DNA of 64,000 nt from Anthropogastromicrobium sp050944455 (lineage in GTDB: Bacteria; Bacillota; Clostridia; Lachnospirales; Lachnospiraceae), in assembly GCA_050944455.1 (NCBI GenBank), contig JBMNRC010000008.1, positions 34,951-98,950 on the forward strand. Direction: 5' to 3'. Positions 23,553-32,370 of the stretch are shown here, in pieces (the first letter of the stretch is position 1; each line of letters begins with the position of its first letter). The notes beneath the pieces are model-generated. The model worked only from the letters and a program-made list of their open reading frames with translations, was not told the DNA's origin and ran no database searches. The translations under genes and the position numbers were made by a program.

Positions 23553-25742
23553 ATGTTCTATCATAAAGAAGGGACCTTCTTCATGGACGGCGCTCCGTCA
23601 TCCGCCGGGGACGCGCCTGCGCGGGAAGCCCGGAAGCGCACGCTGGCGTACCGCATTATGTCTGCCCACGAGAAGGGCGGTTCCTATGACGGCGGTGGGA
23701 CCAGGCACATGGTTTTCGACGGCATGCTGTCTCATGACATCACCTATGTCAATATCATACAGACCGCGAAAGCCAGCGGAATGGAAAAATTTCCCCTGGA
23801 GTACACGCTGACCAACTGCCACAACAGCCTGTGCGCGGTCGGCGGAACCATCAACGAGGATGACCATATTTTCGGGCTGTCCGCGGCAAAGAAGTACGGC
23901 GGAAACTTTGTCCCGGCCAATGTGGCCGTCATCCACCAGTATGCCCGCGAACAGATGGCTGCCTGCGGAAAGATGATTCTCGGTTCCGACAGCCATACCC
24001 GCTACGGGGCTCTCGGCACCATGGCCATCGGCGAAGGAGGCCCCGAGCTTGTCAAGCAGCTGCTGCAGAACACGTACGATATCAAGGATCCCGATGTTGT
24101 GCTGATCTATGTCACCGGGAAACTCCGCAAAGGCGTCGGCCCGCATGATGTGGCTCTCCTCCTGTGCAGGGAAGTGTTCGGCACGGTGAAAAACCAGGTG
24201 CTGGAGTTCGCCGGTCCGGGTATCGCCGGCCTCTCGATGGAAGACCGCATCGGAATCGACGTGATGACAACCGAGACGTCCTGCCTGTCCTCCATCTGGC
24301 AGACGGACAGTACGGTAGAAGAGTATTTCGCGAATCACCGCCGGCCGGAGGCCTACCGCCGGATGCAGCCTGAAAACGGCGCCTACTATGATCACTGGAT
24401 CGATCTCGATCTTTCGAAAGTGGAGCCGATGATCGCGCTTCCGTTCCATCCGTCCAACGCGTTCACGATCCGCGAGGTGAAGGCGGATCCGCACAAATAC
24501 CTGGATCCGCTCGGACTGGGCGGCAAAGTGGGTTCCGACGGGCAGATTCACGTGGATCAGGGGGAAATCGCCGGATGCGCCGGCGGCCTCTTTGAAAATA
24601 TTCACGAGGCCGCGGATATCCTGCGCGGCTGCGACGTCGGGAACGGCGAGTTCGGCCTGAATATCTATCCGGCTTCCATGCCGCTGGAGCTTGCCCTGGC
24701 AAAGGACGGCACCATGGCGGAACTGCTCGGGGAAGGCGCTGTGTTCAAGCCGGCGTTCTGCGGCCCCTGTTTCGGCGCTGGAGACGTTCCGGGAAACAAC
24801 GGATTCTCTGTCCGCCACACGACGAGAAATTTCCCCAACCGCGAAGGATCCAAACCAGGCGAGGGGCAGAAAGCGTTCGTGGCGCTGATGGACGCCCGTT
24901 CCATCGCGGCTACGGCCAGAAACCACGGCGTACTCACCGGCGCCGATGAGATTGATTATGAGAAGACGCCGGCGCACTACGGGTATAACCCGAAGATTTA
25001 TGAGAAGAGAGTGTATCACGGATGGCAGGAAGGCCCGAAGCCGGACCAGGCCCTGGTGTACGGCCCGAACATCAGGGACTGGCCGGAAATCCCAGCTCTG
25101 AAGGACGATCTTCTGGTCCAGCTTGCCGCCGTGATCCGCGACGCGGTGACCACGACGGATGAGCTGATTCCGTCCGGGGAAACTTCCTCCTACCGCAGCA
25201 ATCCGATCCGCCTTTCCGAGTTTGCGCTGTCGAGGCGCGAGCCGGCGTATGTCGGCCGCACGAAGGAGATCAGGAAGAAAACGCCGGAGGAGCTCGGCTT
25301 TGACAGCGCGAAGACCAGCATCGGTTCGGCGATTTACTGCGTGAAGCCGGGCGACGGCTCCGCGCGCGAACAGGCGGCTTCCTGCCAGCGCGTTCTGGGC
25401 GGCGCGGCGAACTTCTGCAGAGAGTATGCCACCAAGCGCTACCGCAGCAACGTCATCAACTGGGGCATGCTGCCATTCACGGTCGACGGGGAATTCCCCT
25501 ATGAAACCTGGGACTGGATCTATGTCCCGGGCATCCGCCAGGCGCTTCTCGACGGAAAGGATACTGTCACCGGCTATGCGGTGACGCAGGGCGCCCTGAA
25601 AGAAAACCCGGAGAAAAAGGGCCGGGATCTTCTGACTGTTCCGGTCACGCTCCATCTGGGAATACTGACGGACGAGGAGAGGCGGATTCTCCTCGCCGGA
25701 TGCCTGATCAACCGGTACCAGGAGCTCAAAAAGCAGAAATAA
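23553..25742 (+). CDS. Aconitase-family hydratase
   Basis: Iron-sulfur hydratase of 729 residues, likely turning citrate into isocitrate. Family features include NCHNSLCAVGG near 90, GSDSHTRYGALGTMAIGEGG near 145, the cluster Cys in TETSCLSSIW and the CGPCFGAGDVPGNNGFSVRHTTRNF segment, followed by a swivel domain at the C-terminus. It is closer in size and style to the YbhJ-like hydratase group than to AcnA or AcnB, so another substrate is possible. The context favours citrate: IDH starts 11 bases downstream and citrate synthase is in this window. ATG 23553 with GGAGGTG at 23541-23547 is the start; the frame opens upstream but crosses the hairpin. Confidence 0.9.
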   Translation: MFYHKEGTFFMDGAPSSAGDAPAREARKRTLAYRIMSAHEKGGSYDGGGTRHMVFDGMLSHDITYVNIIQTAKASGMEKFPLEYTLTNCHNSLCAVGGTINEDDHIFGLSAAKKYGGNFVPANVAVIHQYAREQMAACGKMILGSDSHTRYGALGTMAIGEGGPELVKQLLQNTYDIKDPDVVLIYVTGKLRKGVGPHDVALLLCREVFGTVKNQVLEFAGPGIAGLSMEDRIGIDVMTTETSCLSSIWQTDSTVEEYFANHRRPEAYRRMQPENGAYYDHWIDLDLSKVEPMIALPFHPSNAFTIREVKADPHKYLDPLGLGGKVGSDGQIHVDQGEIAGCAGGLFENIHEAADILRGCDVGNGEFGLNIYPASMPLELALAKDGTMAELLGEGAVFKPAFCGPCFGAGDVPGNNGFSVRHTTRNFPNREGSKPGEGQKAFVALMDARSIAATARNHGVLTGADEIDYEKTPAHYGYNPKIYEKRVYHGWQEGPKPDQALVYGPNIRDWPEIPALKDDLLVQLAAVIRDAVTTTDELIPSGETSSYRSNPIRLSEFALSRREPAYVGRTKEIRKKTPEELGFDSAKTSIGSAIYCVKPGDGSAREQAASCQRVLGGAANFCREYATKRYRSNVINWGMLPFTVDGEFPYETWDWIYVPGIRQALLDGKDTVTGYAVTQGALKENPEKKGRDLLTVPVTLHLGILTDEERRILLAGCLINRYQELKKQK

Positions 25743-25753
25743 GGGAGAAAACC

Positions 25754-26974
25754 ATGAGCAGAATTGTGATGAAGAACCCGATTGTGGAGATGGACGGCGA
25801 CGAGATGACCCGCGTTCTCTGGAAATGGATCAAGGACGAACTTCTTGACCCCTTTGTGGAGCTGAACACAGAGTACTACGATCTCGGGCTTCCGCACAGA
25901 GACGAGACCGGCGACCAGGTGACGGTCGACGCCGCCGAGGCGACGAAACGGCTCGGGGTCGCGGTCAAATGCGCCACCATCACGCCGAACGTCCAGAGAA
26001 TGAGCGAGTACAAGCTGCACGAGATGTGGAAGAGCCCGAACGGGACGATCCGCGGCATGCTCGACGGAACGGTTTTCCGCACGCCGGTGATGATCAGCTG
26101 CATCCGGCCGAACGTCAAAACCTGGGAAAAGCCGATCACCATCGCCCGCCACGCTTACGGAGACGTCTATAAGAACACGGAAATCCGCACCACGGAAGGC
26201 GGAACCTGCGAGCTGGTTTTCACCGGGAAGAGCGGAGCCGTGACCCGCAGAAAAATCCAGACGCTGGACGGCCCGGGAATTTTCCAGGGCGTACACAACA
26301 AGGAGGAGAGTATCGAGAGCTACGCCCGCTCCGTGTTCAACTACGCTCTGGATGTGAAACAGGACGTCTGGTTTTCCACGAAGGACACCATCTCCAAAAT
26401 CTACGACGGCTGCTTCAAGGAGATTATGCAGCGGATCTATGATGAGGAGTACCGGGAAAAGTTCGAGGCGGCCGGTCTGACCTATTTTTACACGCTGATT
26501 GACGATGCTGTGGCAAGGGTTATCCGCTCGAAGGGCGGTTTTATCTGGGCCCTGAAAAACTACGACGGGGACGTCATGAGCGACATGGTTTCGACCGCGT
26601 TCGGCTCACTCGCCATGATGACCTCCGTGCTGGTCAGCCCGAGCGGCGTGTACGAGTACGAGGCGGCTCACGGCACGGTAACCAGGCATTATTACCGCTA
26701 CCTGAAGGGTGAAACCACGTCCACCAATCCGATCGCAACGATCTTTGCGTGGACCGGTGCGCTGAGAAAGCGCGGAGAACTCGACGGGCAGAAGGAGCTC
26801 TGCGCCTTTGCCGACCGCCTGGAGAAGACCTGCCTGGATGTCCTGGAAGACGGATACATGACCAAGGACCTGGTGCTGCTGGCCAGGGATGAGCTCGCGG
26901 CGAGGGGCATAGAGGTTCACCAGCTGGATACCATGTCCTACCTGAAAATGGTGCGCGCCAGGATGGAACAGTAA
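25754..26974 (+). CDS. icd: NADP-dependent isocitrate dehydrogenase
   Basis: Enzyme of 406 residues that oxidises isocitrate to 2-oxoglutarate and CO2 with NADP. It belongs to the homodimeric type II group otherwise common in eukaryotes: MDGDEMTRVLWKWIKDELL at the N-terminus, SPNGTIRGMLDGTVFR substrate loop, and EAAHGTVTRHYYRYLKGE with STNPIATIFAW near the cofactor site. GGGAG precedes ATG 25754. It is co-transcribed with the hydratase gene upstream. With citrate synthase at 44.3-45.7 kb it gives the oxidative half of the TCA cycle for glutamate synthesis. Confidence 0.95.
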   Translation: MSRIVMKNPIVEMDGDEMTRVLWKWIKDELLDPFVELNTEYYDLGLPHRDETGDQVTVDAAEATKRLGVAVKCATITPNVQRMSEYKLHEMWKSPNGTIRGMLDGTVFRTPVMISCIRPNVKTWEKPITIARHAYGDVYKNTEIRTTEGGTCELVFTGKSGAVTRRKIQTLDGPGIFQGVHNKEESIESYARSVFNYALDVKQDVWFSTKDTISKIYDGCFKEIMQRIYDEEYREKFEAAGLTYFYTLIDDAVARVIRSKGGFIWALKNYDGDVMSDMVSTAFGSLAMMTSVLVSPSGVYEYEAAHGTVTRHYYRYLKGETTSTNPIATIFAWTGALRKRGELDGQKELCAFADRLEKTCLDVLEDGYMTKDLVLLARDELAARGIEVHQLDTMSYLKMVRARMEQ

Positions 26975-27092
26975 AGGCCGCGGCCTGACCGCAGAGATCC
27001 GCGGCAGCCTGCCGGGCAGGATTGAACCGTAAGCCGCTGTCCGGAACTGTCGGGGGGATAGCCGGGAGCGGAGGGATCCCGCTGGGGATCTG

Positions 27093-27135
27093 CCGGGAAA
27101 TCCAGATCTTCCACAACAGATTTCCCGGAAATTTT
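27093..27135 (+). terminator. Terminator after the IDH gene
   Basis: Perfect 10-bp stem (27093-27102 with 27119-27128), 16-base loop, followed by AAATTTTT. It lies about 120 bases after the stop codon within a 326-base gap that shows no gene. Confidence 0.65.
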
Positions 27136-27300
27136 TCTCTGTTCCTGCAACATTTCCGTCTCCCGGGCTGTATAGAGGGCAGAGAGGACAGCAGCGTTTT
27201 TACCGTACAGCGCCTGTCCGGCCTCTGTCAGAAAATCCGAAAACAAACCGCCGCCCGGAAGATGGATACCAGGCGGGAGAGAAAACAGAAGGGGGAACAG

Positions 27301-28083
27301 ATGATGAGAAAAAGATTGGCAGGAGTGATTCTGGCGTCCGCGCTGGCCGGCGCTTCCGTCTTTGCGCTGGGAGGCTGCACCGCGGAAAGCGCGCTGAATG
27401 TGCGCACGGTCGGTTCAGATTCGGAGGTGGACAGCACGCTCACCGTGTCCGCTGAGAGCTCGGTGAAGGTCGTTCCGGATAAGGCGGAGATCGTCTTCGG
27501 CGTGACCACAACCGAAACGGACGCCGCCGTGGCTGAGGCGGAAAACAGCGAAAAGGTTGACGCCGTCCTCGCGGCGCTCGCCGGGCTGTCCATCGACGAG
27601 AGCAATATCTCAACGTCCGGATACAGCATGGACCCGGTTTACGACTACGACCAGACGGACGAGGAGGGAAATCCGAAGCTGACCGGCTACAAGGTATCCA
27701 CGACGCTCAGCGTCACGGGGCTTGAGATCGACCAGGCCGGCAGCGTCATCACCGAATGCGTGGCAGCCGGAGTCAATGACGTTCAGAGCGTCAGTTTCCT
27801 GGCCAGCAACTATGACGAGGCGTATCAGCAGGCTCTCGCCCAGGCCGTGGCGGACTGCCGCACCAAGGCTGACATCATCGCGGAAGCGTCCGGGATGAAA
27901 GTGGACAAAGCGACAAACATCGACGAGGGATACCAGGATCTCAGCGCAAAGTACGTCAATTCGGGTACCACCGCCAGCTATCTGCGCGTCGCGTCGGATG
28001 AAAGTTCCTCCCGCAGCTTCTCGGCGGGCGAGCTGGAGATCACCGCGAGCGTTACCATCGACTACCTGCTGACGGAACAGTGA
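27301..28083 (+). CDS. SIMPL-domain (DUF541) lipoprotein
   Basis: Lipoprotein of 260 residues. The signal peptide has a clear lipobox, LGGC, with Cys at about residue 24. The rest is a SIMPL/DUF541 domain: LTVSAESSVKVVPDKAEIVFGV, ALAGLSIDESNISTSGY, and the pairing region QALAQAVADCRTKADIIAEASG. Family members are surface or periplasmic proteins of uncertain role, some related to oxidative stress. GGGGG lies upstream of ATG 27301, and a second ATG follows directly. It stands alone between two terminators. Confidence 0.9.
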   Translation: MMRKRLAGVILASALAGASVFALGGCTAESALNVRTVGSDSEVDSTLTVSAESSVKVVPDKAEIVFGVTTTETDAAVAEAENSEKVDAVLAALAGLSIDESNISTSGYSMDPVYDYDQTDEEGNPKLTGYKVSTTLSVTGLEIDQAGSVITECVAAGVNDVQSVSFLASNYDEAYQQALAQAVADCRTKADIIAEASGMKVDKATNIDEGYQDLSAKYVNSGTTASYLRVASDESSSRSFSAGELEITASVTIDYLLTEQ

Positions 28084-28098
28084 TTCCGCTCCATTTCT

Positions 28099-28126
28099 GC
28101 AGCCGGGGCCGTCAGGCCCCGGCTGC
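28099..28126 (+). terminator. Hairpin after the SIMPL gene
   Basis: Perfect 12-bp GC-rich stem (28099-28110 with 28115-28126), 4-base loop, weak T tract. The remaining gap to 28420 holds no gene that I can support; a TAAAAT box at 28354-28359 could be the -10 of the next gene. Confidence 0.65.
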
Positions 28127-28420
28127 TGTGCTTTCCGCGTTTCCTTTGTTTCTTCCTGTGATCTGTTCCGCGGCAGAACCGCAGGACGAAGATTCAGGTT
28201 CCGGGTTCGTCCTGGGGCGAAACCTCCAGGTGAGAATTCAAGACCCGGGAATCTGGAGCCGGGCGTACCGTACATCCGTGCATCAGACAGGGATTCCCCG
28301 CTTTTTTGATATTTGAGTGGCGTTTTTCCATATGCGGAAAGCATTTTCCGGTGTAAAATGGACGAAGTACAGAAACTGCGGTACAGAATTGAAAATTCTG
28401 TGTGAGCAAGGAGAAATCTT

Positions 28421-29869
28421 ATGTCTGAAGAAACGATCAGCGCATCCGTTCTGAATCAGTATCCGCCGATGGATGAAAAGTCCCTGGACCGGCTTCTCGC
28501 CGCGGAGCTGGCCGCGAATCACACCAAATTCGTGGTTCTGGACGATGATCCGACCGGTGTGCAGACCGTCCACGACGTCAATGTCTATACAGACTGGAAG
28601 CCGGATTCCCTGCTCCGGGGATTCGGGGAGGACAGCCGCCTGTTCTTCGTTCTGACCAACAGCCGGGGGATGACAGCAGCGGAGACCGCAAAAATCCACC
28701 GGGAGATCATCGCCAGTGCGGAGCTCGCGGCGGCCCGGACCGGCCGCAGCTATCAGTTCATCTCCCGGAGCGATTCCACGCTTCGGGGACATTATCCGCT
28801 GGAGACCGAACTGCTGCGCGAAGGGATGGAGAAAAACGGCAGAAAGACGGACGGCGAGATTCTTTTCCCGTTCTTTAAGGAAGGCGGCCGCTATACGATC
28901 GACAACACCCATTATGTCAGGTACGGGGACCGGCTGGTTCCGGCGGCCCAGACTGAATTCGCCAGAGATCCGACTTTCGGATACACCCATTCCGACCTTC
29001 CGCAGTACATCGAGGAAAAAACAGACGGACGGTACAGGGCCTCCGATGTCGTGTGCGTCTCCCTGGAAGATCTCCGCGCCGGGAAAATAGATTCGATCCG
29101 GGATCAGCTGCTGTCTGTCCGCGATTTCGGCAAGGTCTGCGTCAACGCCATCGATTACTGCGACGTCAAGGTGTTCTGCATTGCGCTTTACCGGGCGATG
29201 GCCGCGGGAAAAACCTTCCTGTACCGCACCGCGGCGAGCTTCGTGAAAGTTGTCGGAGGGATTTCCGACCGGCCGCTCCTGACCCGGAAGGACATGGTGA
29301 CTGCTGAAAACGGAAACGGCGGCGTTGTCGTGGTGGGAAGCCACACGGCGAAGACGACTGCCCAGCTGGAGGAGCTCCTCAGAATGCCGGGAACGGTTCC
29401 GGTCGAATTCCGTTCCAGCCTGGTTCTGTCCGGGGACGACGCGTTCTACGGCGAGGTTTCCAGATGCGCGGCGGAAGAAGAGAAGATAATCCGGGCAGGA
29501 AAGACGGCGGTCTGCTTCACCGAAAGAAAGCTTCTCACGGTGGACGGGGACACCAGGGAATCAGCGCTGCTGCGCTCGGTGAAAATCAGCGACGGAGTCC
29601 AGCGGCTGGTCGGTGAACTCAGGGCAGTTCCCTCGTTTGTCATCGCGAAGGGAGGCATCACTTCCTCGGACGTCGGCACCAAAGCGCTCAAAGTCAGGTG
29701 CGCGAAGGTCCTCGGCCAGATCCGTCCGGGCATCCCGGTCTGGCAGACCGGCCCCGAGAGCAGGTTTCCGGGGACGCCTTATGTGATTTTCCCCGGAAAC
29801 GTCGGCGAAGCCGGAACCCTGCGGGAAGCTGTGGAAATCCTGAGCGGGACAGATTCCGCGAAAAACTGA
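28421..29869 (+). CDS. Four-carbon acid sugar kinase family protein (DUF1537)
   Basis: Cytoplasmic kinase of 482 residues in the four-carbon acid sugar kinase family, whose members phosphorylate erythronate, threonate or related acids. The N-terminal domain has VVLDDDPTGVQTVHDVNVYT (about 38-57), TNSRGMTAAE, and RSDSTLRGHYPLE near 120-132. The C-terminal nucleotide-binding domain has GGITSSDVGTKAL and the FPGNVGEAGTLREAVE end. AAGGAG precedes ATG 28421. The usual partners (PdxA2-type dehydrogenase, aldolase, isomerase) are missing here, so its pathway is not evident. Confidence 0.9.
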   Translation: MSEETISASVLNQYPPMDEKSLDRLLAAELAANHTKFVVLDDDPTGVQTVHDVNVYTDWKPDSLLRGFGEDSRLFFVLTNSRGMTAAETAKIHREIIASAELAAARTGRSYQFISRSDSTLRGHYPLETELLREGMEKNGRKTDGEILFPFFKEGGRYTIDNTHYVRYGDRLVPAAQTEFARDPTFGYTHSDLPQYIEEKTDGRYRASDVVCVSLEDLRAGKIDSIRDQLLSVRDFGKVCVNAIDYCDVKVFCIALYRAMAAGKTFLYRTAASFVKVVGGISDRPLLTRKDMVTAENGNGGVVVVGSHTAKTTAQLEELLRMPGTVPVEFRSSLVLSGDDAFYGEVSRCAAEEEKIIRAGKTAVCFTERKLLTVDGDTRESALLRSVKISDGVQRLVGELRAVPSFVIAKGGITSSDVGTKALKVRCAKVLGQIRPGIPVWQTGPESRFPGTPYVIFPGNVGEAGTLREAVEILSGTDSAKN

Positions 29870-30059
29870 GTCCGGCTGGGAAATATCACGGCGCTGCCGA
29901 TGAAACTGCGGAACGATCATCATCAGACCGGCAGTCACAATGCGCCGGCGGATATCACGGATCGCCGCGCGGCAATGAAAACGCCAGAGAAAATCACGGA
30001 AAAGCAATTAAAGCAATTACAGAAGAAAAAACGACGGAAAAGAAAGGATTTGCCCGAAA

Positions 30060-30902
30060 ATGAGCCAGTTTGACCGGTACGTGCTGCTTGCGGACCTCGA
30101 CGGAACCCTGCTGACCAGCCATAAGACGGTTTCCCGCGAGGACAGGGAAGCCATCAGAATTTTTACGGAAAACGGGGGAATGTTCGGCGCGGCTACCGGC
30201 CGTTCCCCGCAGAGCGCTTCCCGCTGGCTCAGCGGGCTTCCCGTGAACGGACCCTGCGTCCATCTGAACGGGAGCCTGATCTGGGATCCGATCGCCGGTA
30301 AGCCCATGATGATCCGGGAGATGGACAAAGCGCCGCTGATTCCGGTGCTGGAATGGGTTCTGGCGAACCTGACTGACACCGTGGCCGAGATCTTTACCGC
30401 GGATGAGGGAATGTTTCAAATTTCAAACAATAAGTATCTGGATCCCTATGTTGAGGAGGACCAGGATCCCTACCGGTGGTCCACGCTGGATCAGGTGGTG
30501 AGGATGCCGTGGGTAAAGATCCTGATGTACAACAGCCATGAAAAACTGCTGAAGGTTTACAAAAAACTGGCCGAAGCGGAAAACGGGACCGGAGCTTTCA
30601 ATTATTTCTTCACCCTGGATATTTTCCTGGAAGTGACGCCTGCCGGGACGGACAAAGGAAGTGCCGTGCACTGGCTGTGCCATGACGGCAGGGAAACCCT
30701 CGGCGGCAGGAAAATCATCGCGGCCGGCGATTTCGACAACGATGTGACCATGCTGAGGGAGGCGGACTGCGGGGCTGCCGTGGGCAACGCGCAGGATGTG
30801 GCCAAAGAAGCCGCGGATATCATTGTGGCGGACAACGACCATTCGCCGATGGCGGATATCATCCGGAAACTTGCGGCCGGGGAAATTCCGTTCAAGAATT
30901 GA
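30060..30902 (+). CDS. Cof-type HAD-IIB hydrolase
   Basis: Phosphatase of 280 residues in the Cof/YidA group, acting on sugar phosphates or similar small molecules. Motif I is ADLDGTLLTS, motif II AATGRSPQSA, motif III around TDKGSAVHWL with a conserved Lys, and motif IV AGDFDNDVTMLREADCGAAVGNA. The large C2-type cap lies between II and III. AAAGGA lies 11 bases before ATG 30060. The gap from the kinase gene is 190 bases, without a terminator that I can see, so co-transcription is possible. Confidence 0.9.
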   Translation: MSQFDRYVLLADLDGTLLTSHKTVSREDREAIRIFTENGGMFGAATGRSPQSASRWLSGLPVNGPCVHLNGSLIWDPIAGKPMMIREMDKAPLIPVLEWVLANLTDTVAEIFTADEGMFQISNNKYLDPYVEEDQDPYRWSTLDQVVRMPWVKILMYNSHEKLLKVYKKLAEAENGTGAFNYFFTLDIFLEVTPAGTDKGSAVHWLCHDGRETLGGRKIIAAGDFDNDVTMLREADCGAAVGNAQDVAKEAADIIVADNDHSPMADIIRKLAAGEIPFKN

Positions 30903-31089
30903 GGATTGCCGCGGAGCCATTCACATTCAGGATCAGAAGGTCAGTCATTGGATTCAGCAAGTAAAATAGATTATGGCAAACTCATGACATCCGCAGAGAA
31001 TATCCTGGCCGAAACACAGGAGCAACCACAGGAGCAGCCGGGCTGCGGGCTGAGACCGACAGCGGCATCCGGAATATTTCGGATTTTAC

Positions 31090-31131
31090 CCATATCTATT
31101 CATTAAACCGGAGTTTAGCGAATAGATATGG
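31090..31131. repeat. 42-bp nested inverted repeat, AT-rich
   Basis: Outer arms of 12 bp (31090-31101 and 31120-31131) are perfect, and inside them TAAAC (31104-31108) pairs with GTTTA (31113-31117). It is clearly more AT-rich than its surroundings and lies between the Cof gene and a terminator. No gene is supported in 30903-31158. Confidence 0.8.
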
Positions 31132-31158
31132 ATCTCTCCCGCCGGCTGTCCCGGACAG

Positions 31159-31195
31159 AAAAAAGCTTTCCCCTTTGGTCAGGGAAAGCTTTTTT
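31159..31195. terminator. Bidirectional terminator
   Basis: Perfect 14-bp stem (31159-31172 with 31182-31195) with A6 on one side and T6 on the other, between the converging Cof-type and HAD genes. Confidence 0.92.
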
Positions 31196-31289
31196 CGACT
31201 GTCTTTTTGGCTGTTTTCCTTCGGCTAAATGCATGTATGATTCGCGCATGTTTCAGTTATGCAATGGTTTCGGGCATCCTGATACCGTG

Positions 31290-32207
31290 TCAGGTATTCA
31301 GGTGCCTGGGGATTTCCCCGGCGCTGTCGGTAACGCGGTTTCTCTCGGATTTGAGGATGCGGTCCGCGATCGACTGGATTTTGCCGTTGATCCACAGCCA
31401 GGCTGTCGTGTCCTTCGAGTAATCGGCCTCAGCGTACATGTCGACACGGCCGTCCTCCCGCATCTGTTCAACCTGCTTCATGGCCTCCTGGTCCCCGTGC
31501 GGATAAATGGCAAACGTCGCCCCTCCGTTGCGGTGAACCAGGGAGAAAGCCGGGATATCGCTCGGGCCGTCCGCGATGTAGATCATGTTTTTGAAATGGA
31601 CGCGCCGGTTTTCCTCAGGGATGCTGGAGTTCACATTAATATCCGTGTAGACCGGGATTCCCTTGTTGATCTCGAAGATCGCCCGCGTTTTGGTCGTGTT
31701 GTCGATCGTGTAGCCGATCTCGCTGATGATGGGCTCGCCCGTCTCCTCATCCGGCTGTTCGATCAGCTCGCATCCCCAGATGCCCTTGACGTAATTGTTC
31801 AGCTCCGAGCCCCGGATGATCTCCGTCAGCCCGGTGCTGACGATGTAGTGTTCCACGATGATCCCGTACTCCGAATAGGCCGGGTTGTTGCGGATGATAT
31901 CTGAGGATTCCCTGAGAAAATTCGGGATTCCCGGATAATATTTCTGCTTTTTCCCGAATTCCCTGAGCTTCGCGTTGTTCAGCCCGGCGAAGCAGCCGCC
32001 CTTCCTCGCCTCCCGGATAAAATAGTTGAGGTAAATGGTATCCGGGTTGACTTTCACGCCCTGCGAGGCATAGTACGCCGGGGCTTCGCCGGTTTTTTTC
32101 CAGAACTCAGTCTCGTTGACGCCGTACTCCTCGAAAATCGGGTCTTCCATATACCCGTCGATCAGCGTACGGTCGCAGTCCCAGATGACTGCTATGACGT
32201 TCGACAT
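31290..32207 (-). CDS. HAD-family hydrolase, phosphoserine phosphatase-like
   Basis: Protein of 305 residues. Motif I is WDCDRTLID with Asp10 and Asp12; motif II is the Ser/Thr of IVSTGLTEII; a Lys in KTRAIFEINKG fits motif III; motif IV is YIADGPSDIPAF. An alpha-helical cap of about 110 residues follows motif I. I place the start at ATG 32207, nine bases after AAGGAGG; a TTG codon just before it is less likely. It follows the amylase gene on the same strand after 163 bases that contain a short duplication (GGGA(T/C)CTGACAC...GCGGAACAGCC, 67 bases apart). Confidence 0.85.
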   Translation of the reverse strand: MSNVIAVIWDCDRTLIDGYMEDPIFEEYGVNETEFWKKTGEAPAYYASQGVKVNPDTIYLNYFIREARKGGCFAGLNNAKLREFGKKQKYYPGIPNFLRESSDIIRNNPAYSEYGIIVEHYIVSTGLTEIIRGSELNNYVKGIWGCELIEQPDEETGEPIISEIGYTIDNTTKTRAIFEINKGIPVYTDINVNSSIPEENRRVHFKNMIYIADGPSDIPAFSLVHRNGGATFAIYPHGDQEAMKQVEQMREDGRVDMYAEADYSKDTTAWLWINGKIQSIADRILKSERNRVTDSAGEIPRHLNT

Positions 32208-32370
32208 CAATCAGTTCCTCCTTTCTCCGCGGATTCCTGAGCGGGATCCGTCCGGACATCCCTCCGCGGGATCTGACACCCCGCGGAACAGCCCTGAAGA
32301 TAGAACTTAGAACTTCTCCAGGACCCAATCACAGGGACCTGACACTCCTCTGCGGAACAGCCGGAAGCGC

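Noticed and set aside
23598..25655. A 685-residue minus-strand open frame
   Set aside because: It is antisense to the aconitase-family gene and has no motif of its own.
30906..31106. Possible 66-residue protein
   Set aside because: Its start is a TTG without a ribosome site, the product shows no motif, and its end runs into the 42-bp inverted repeat.
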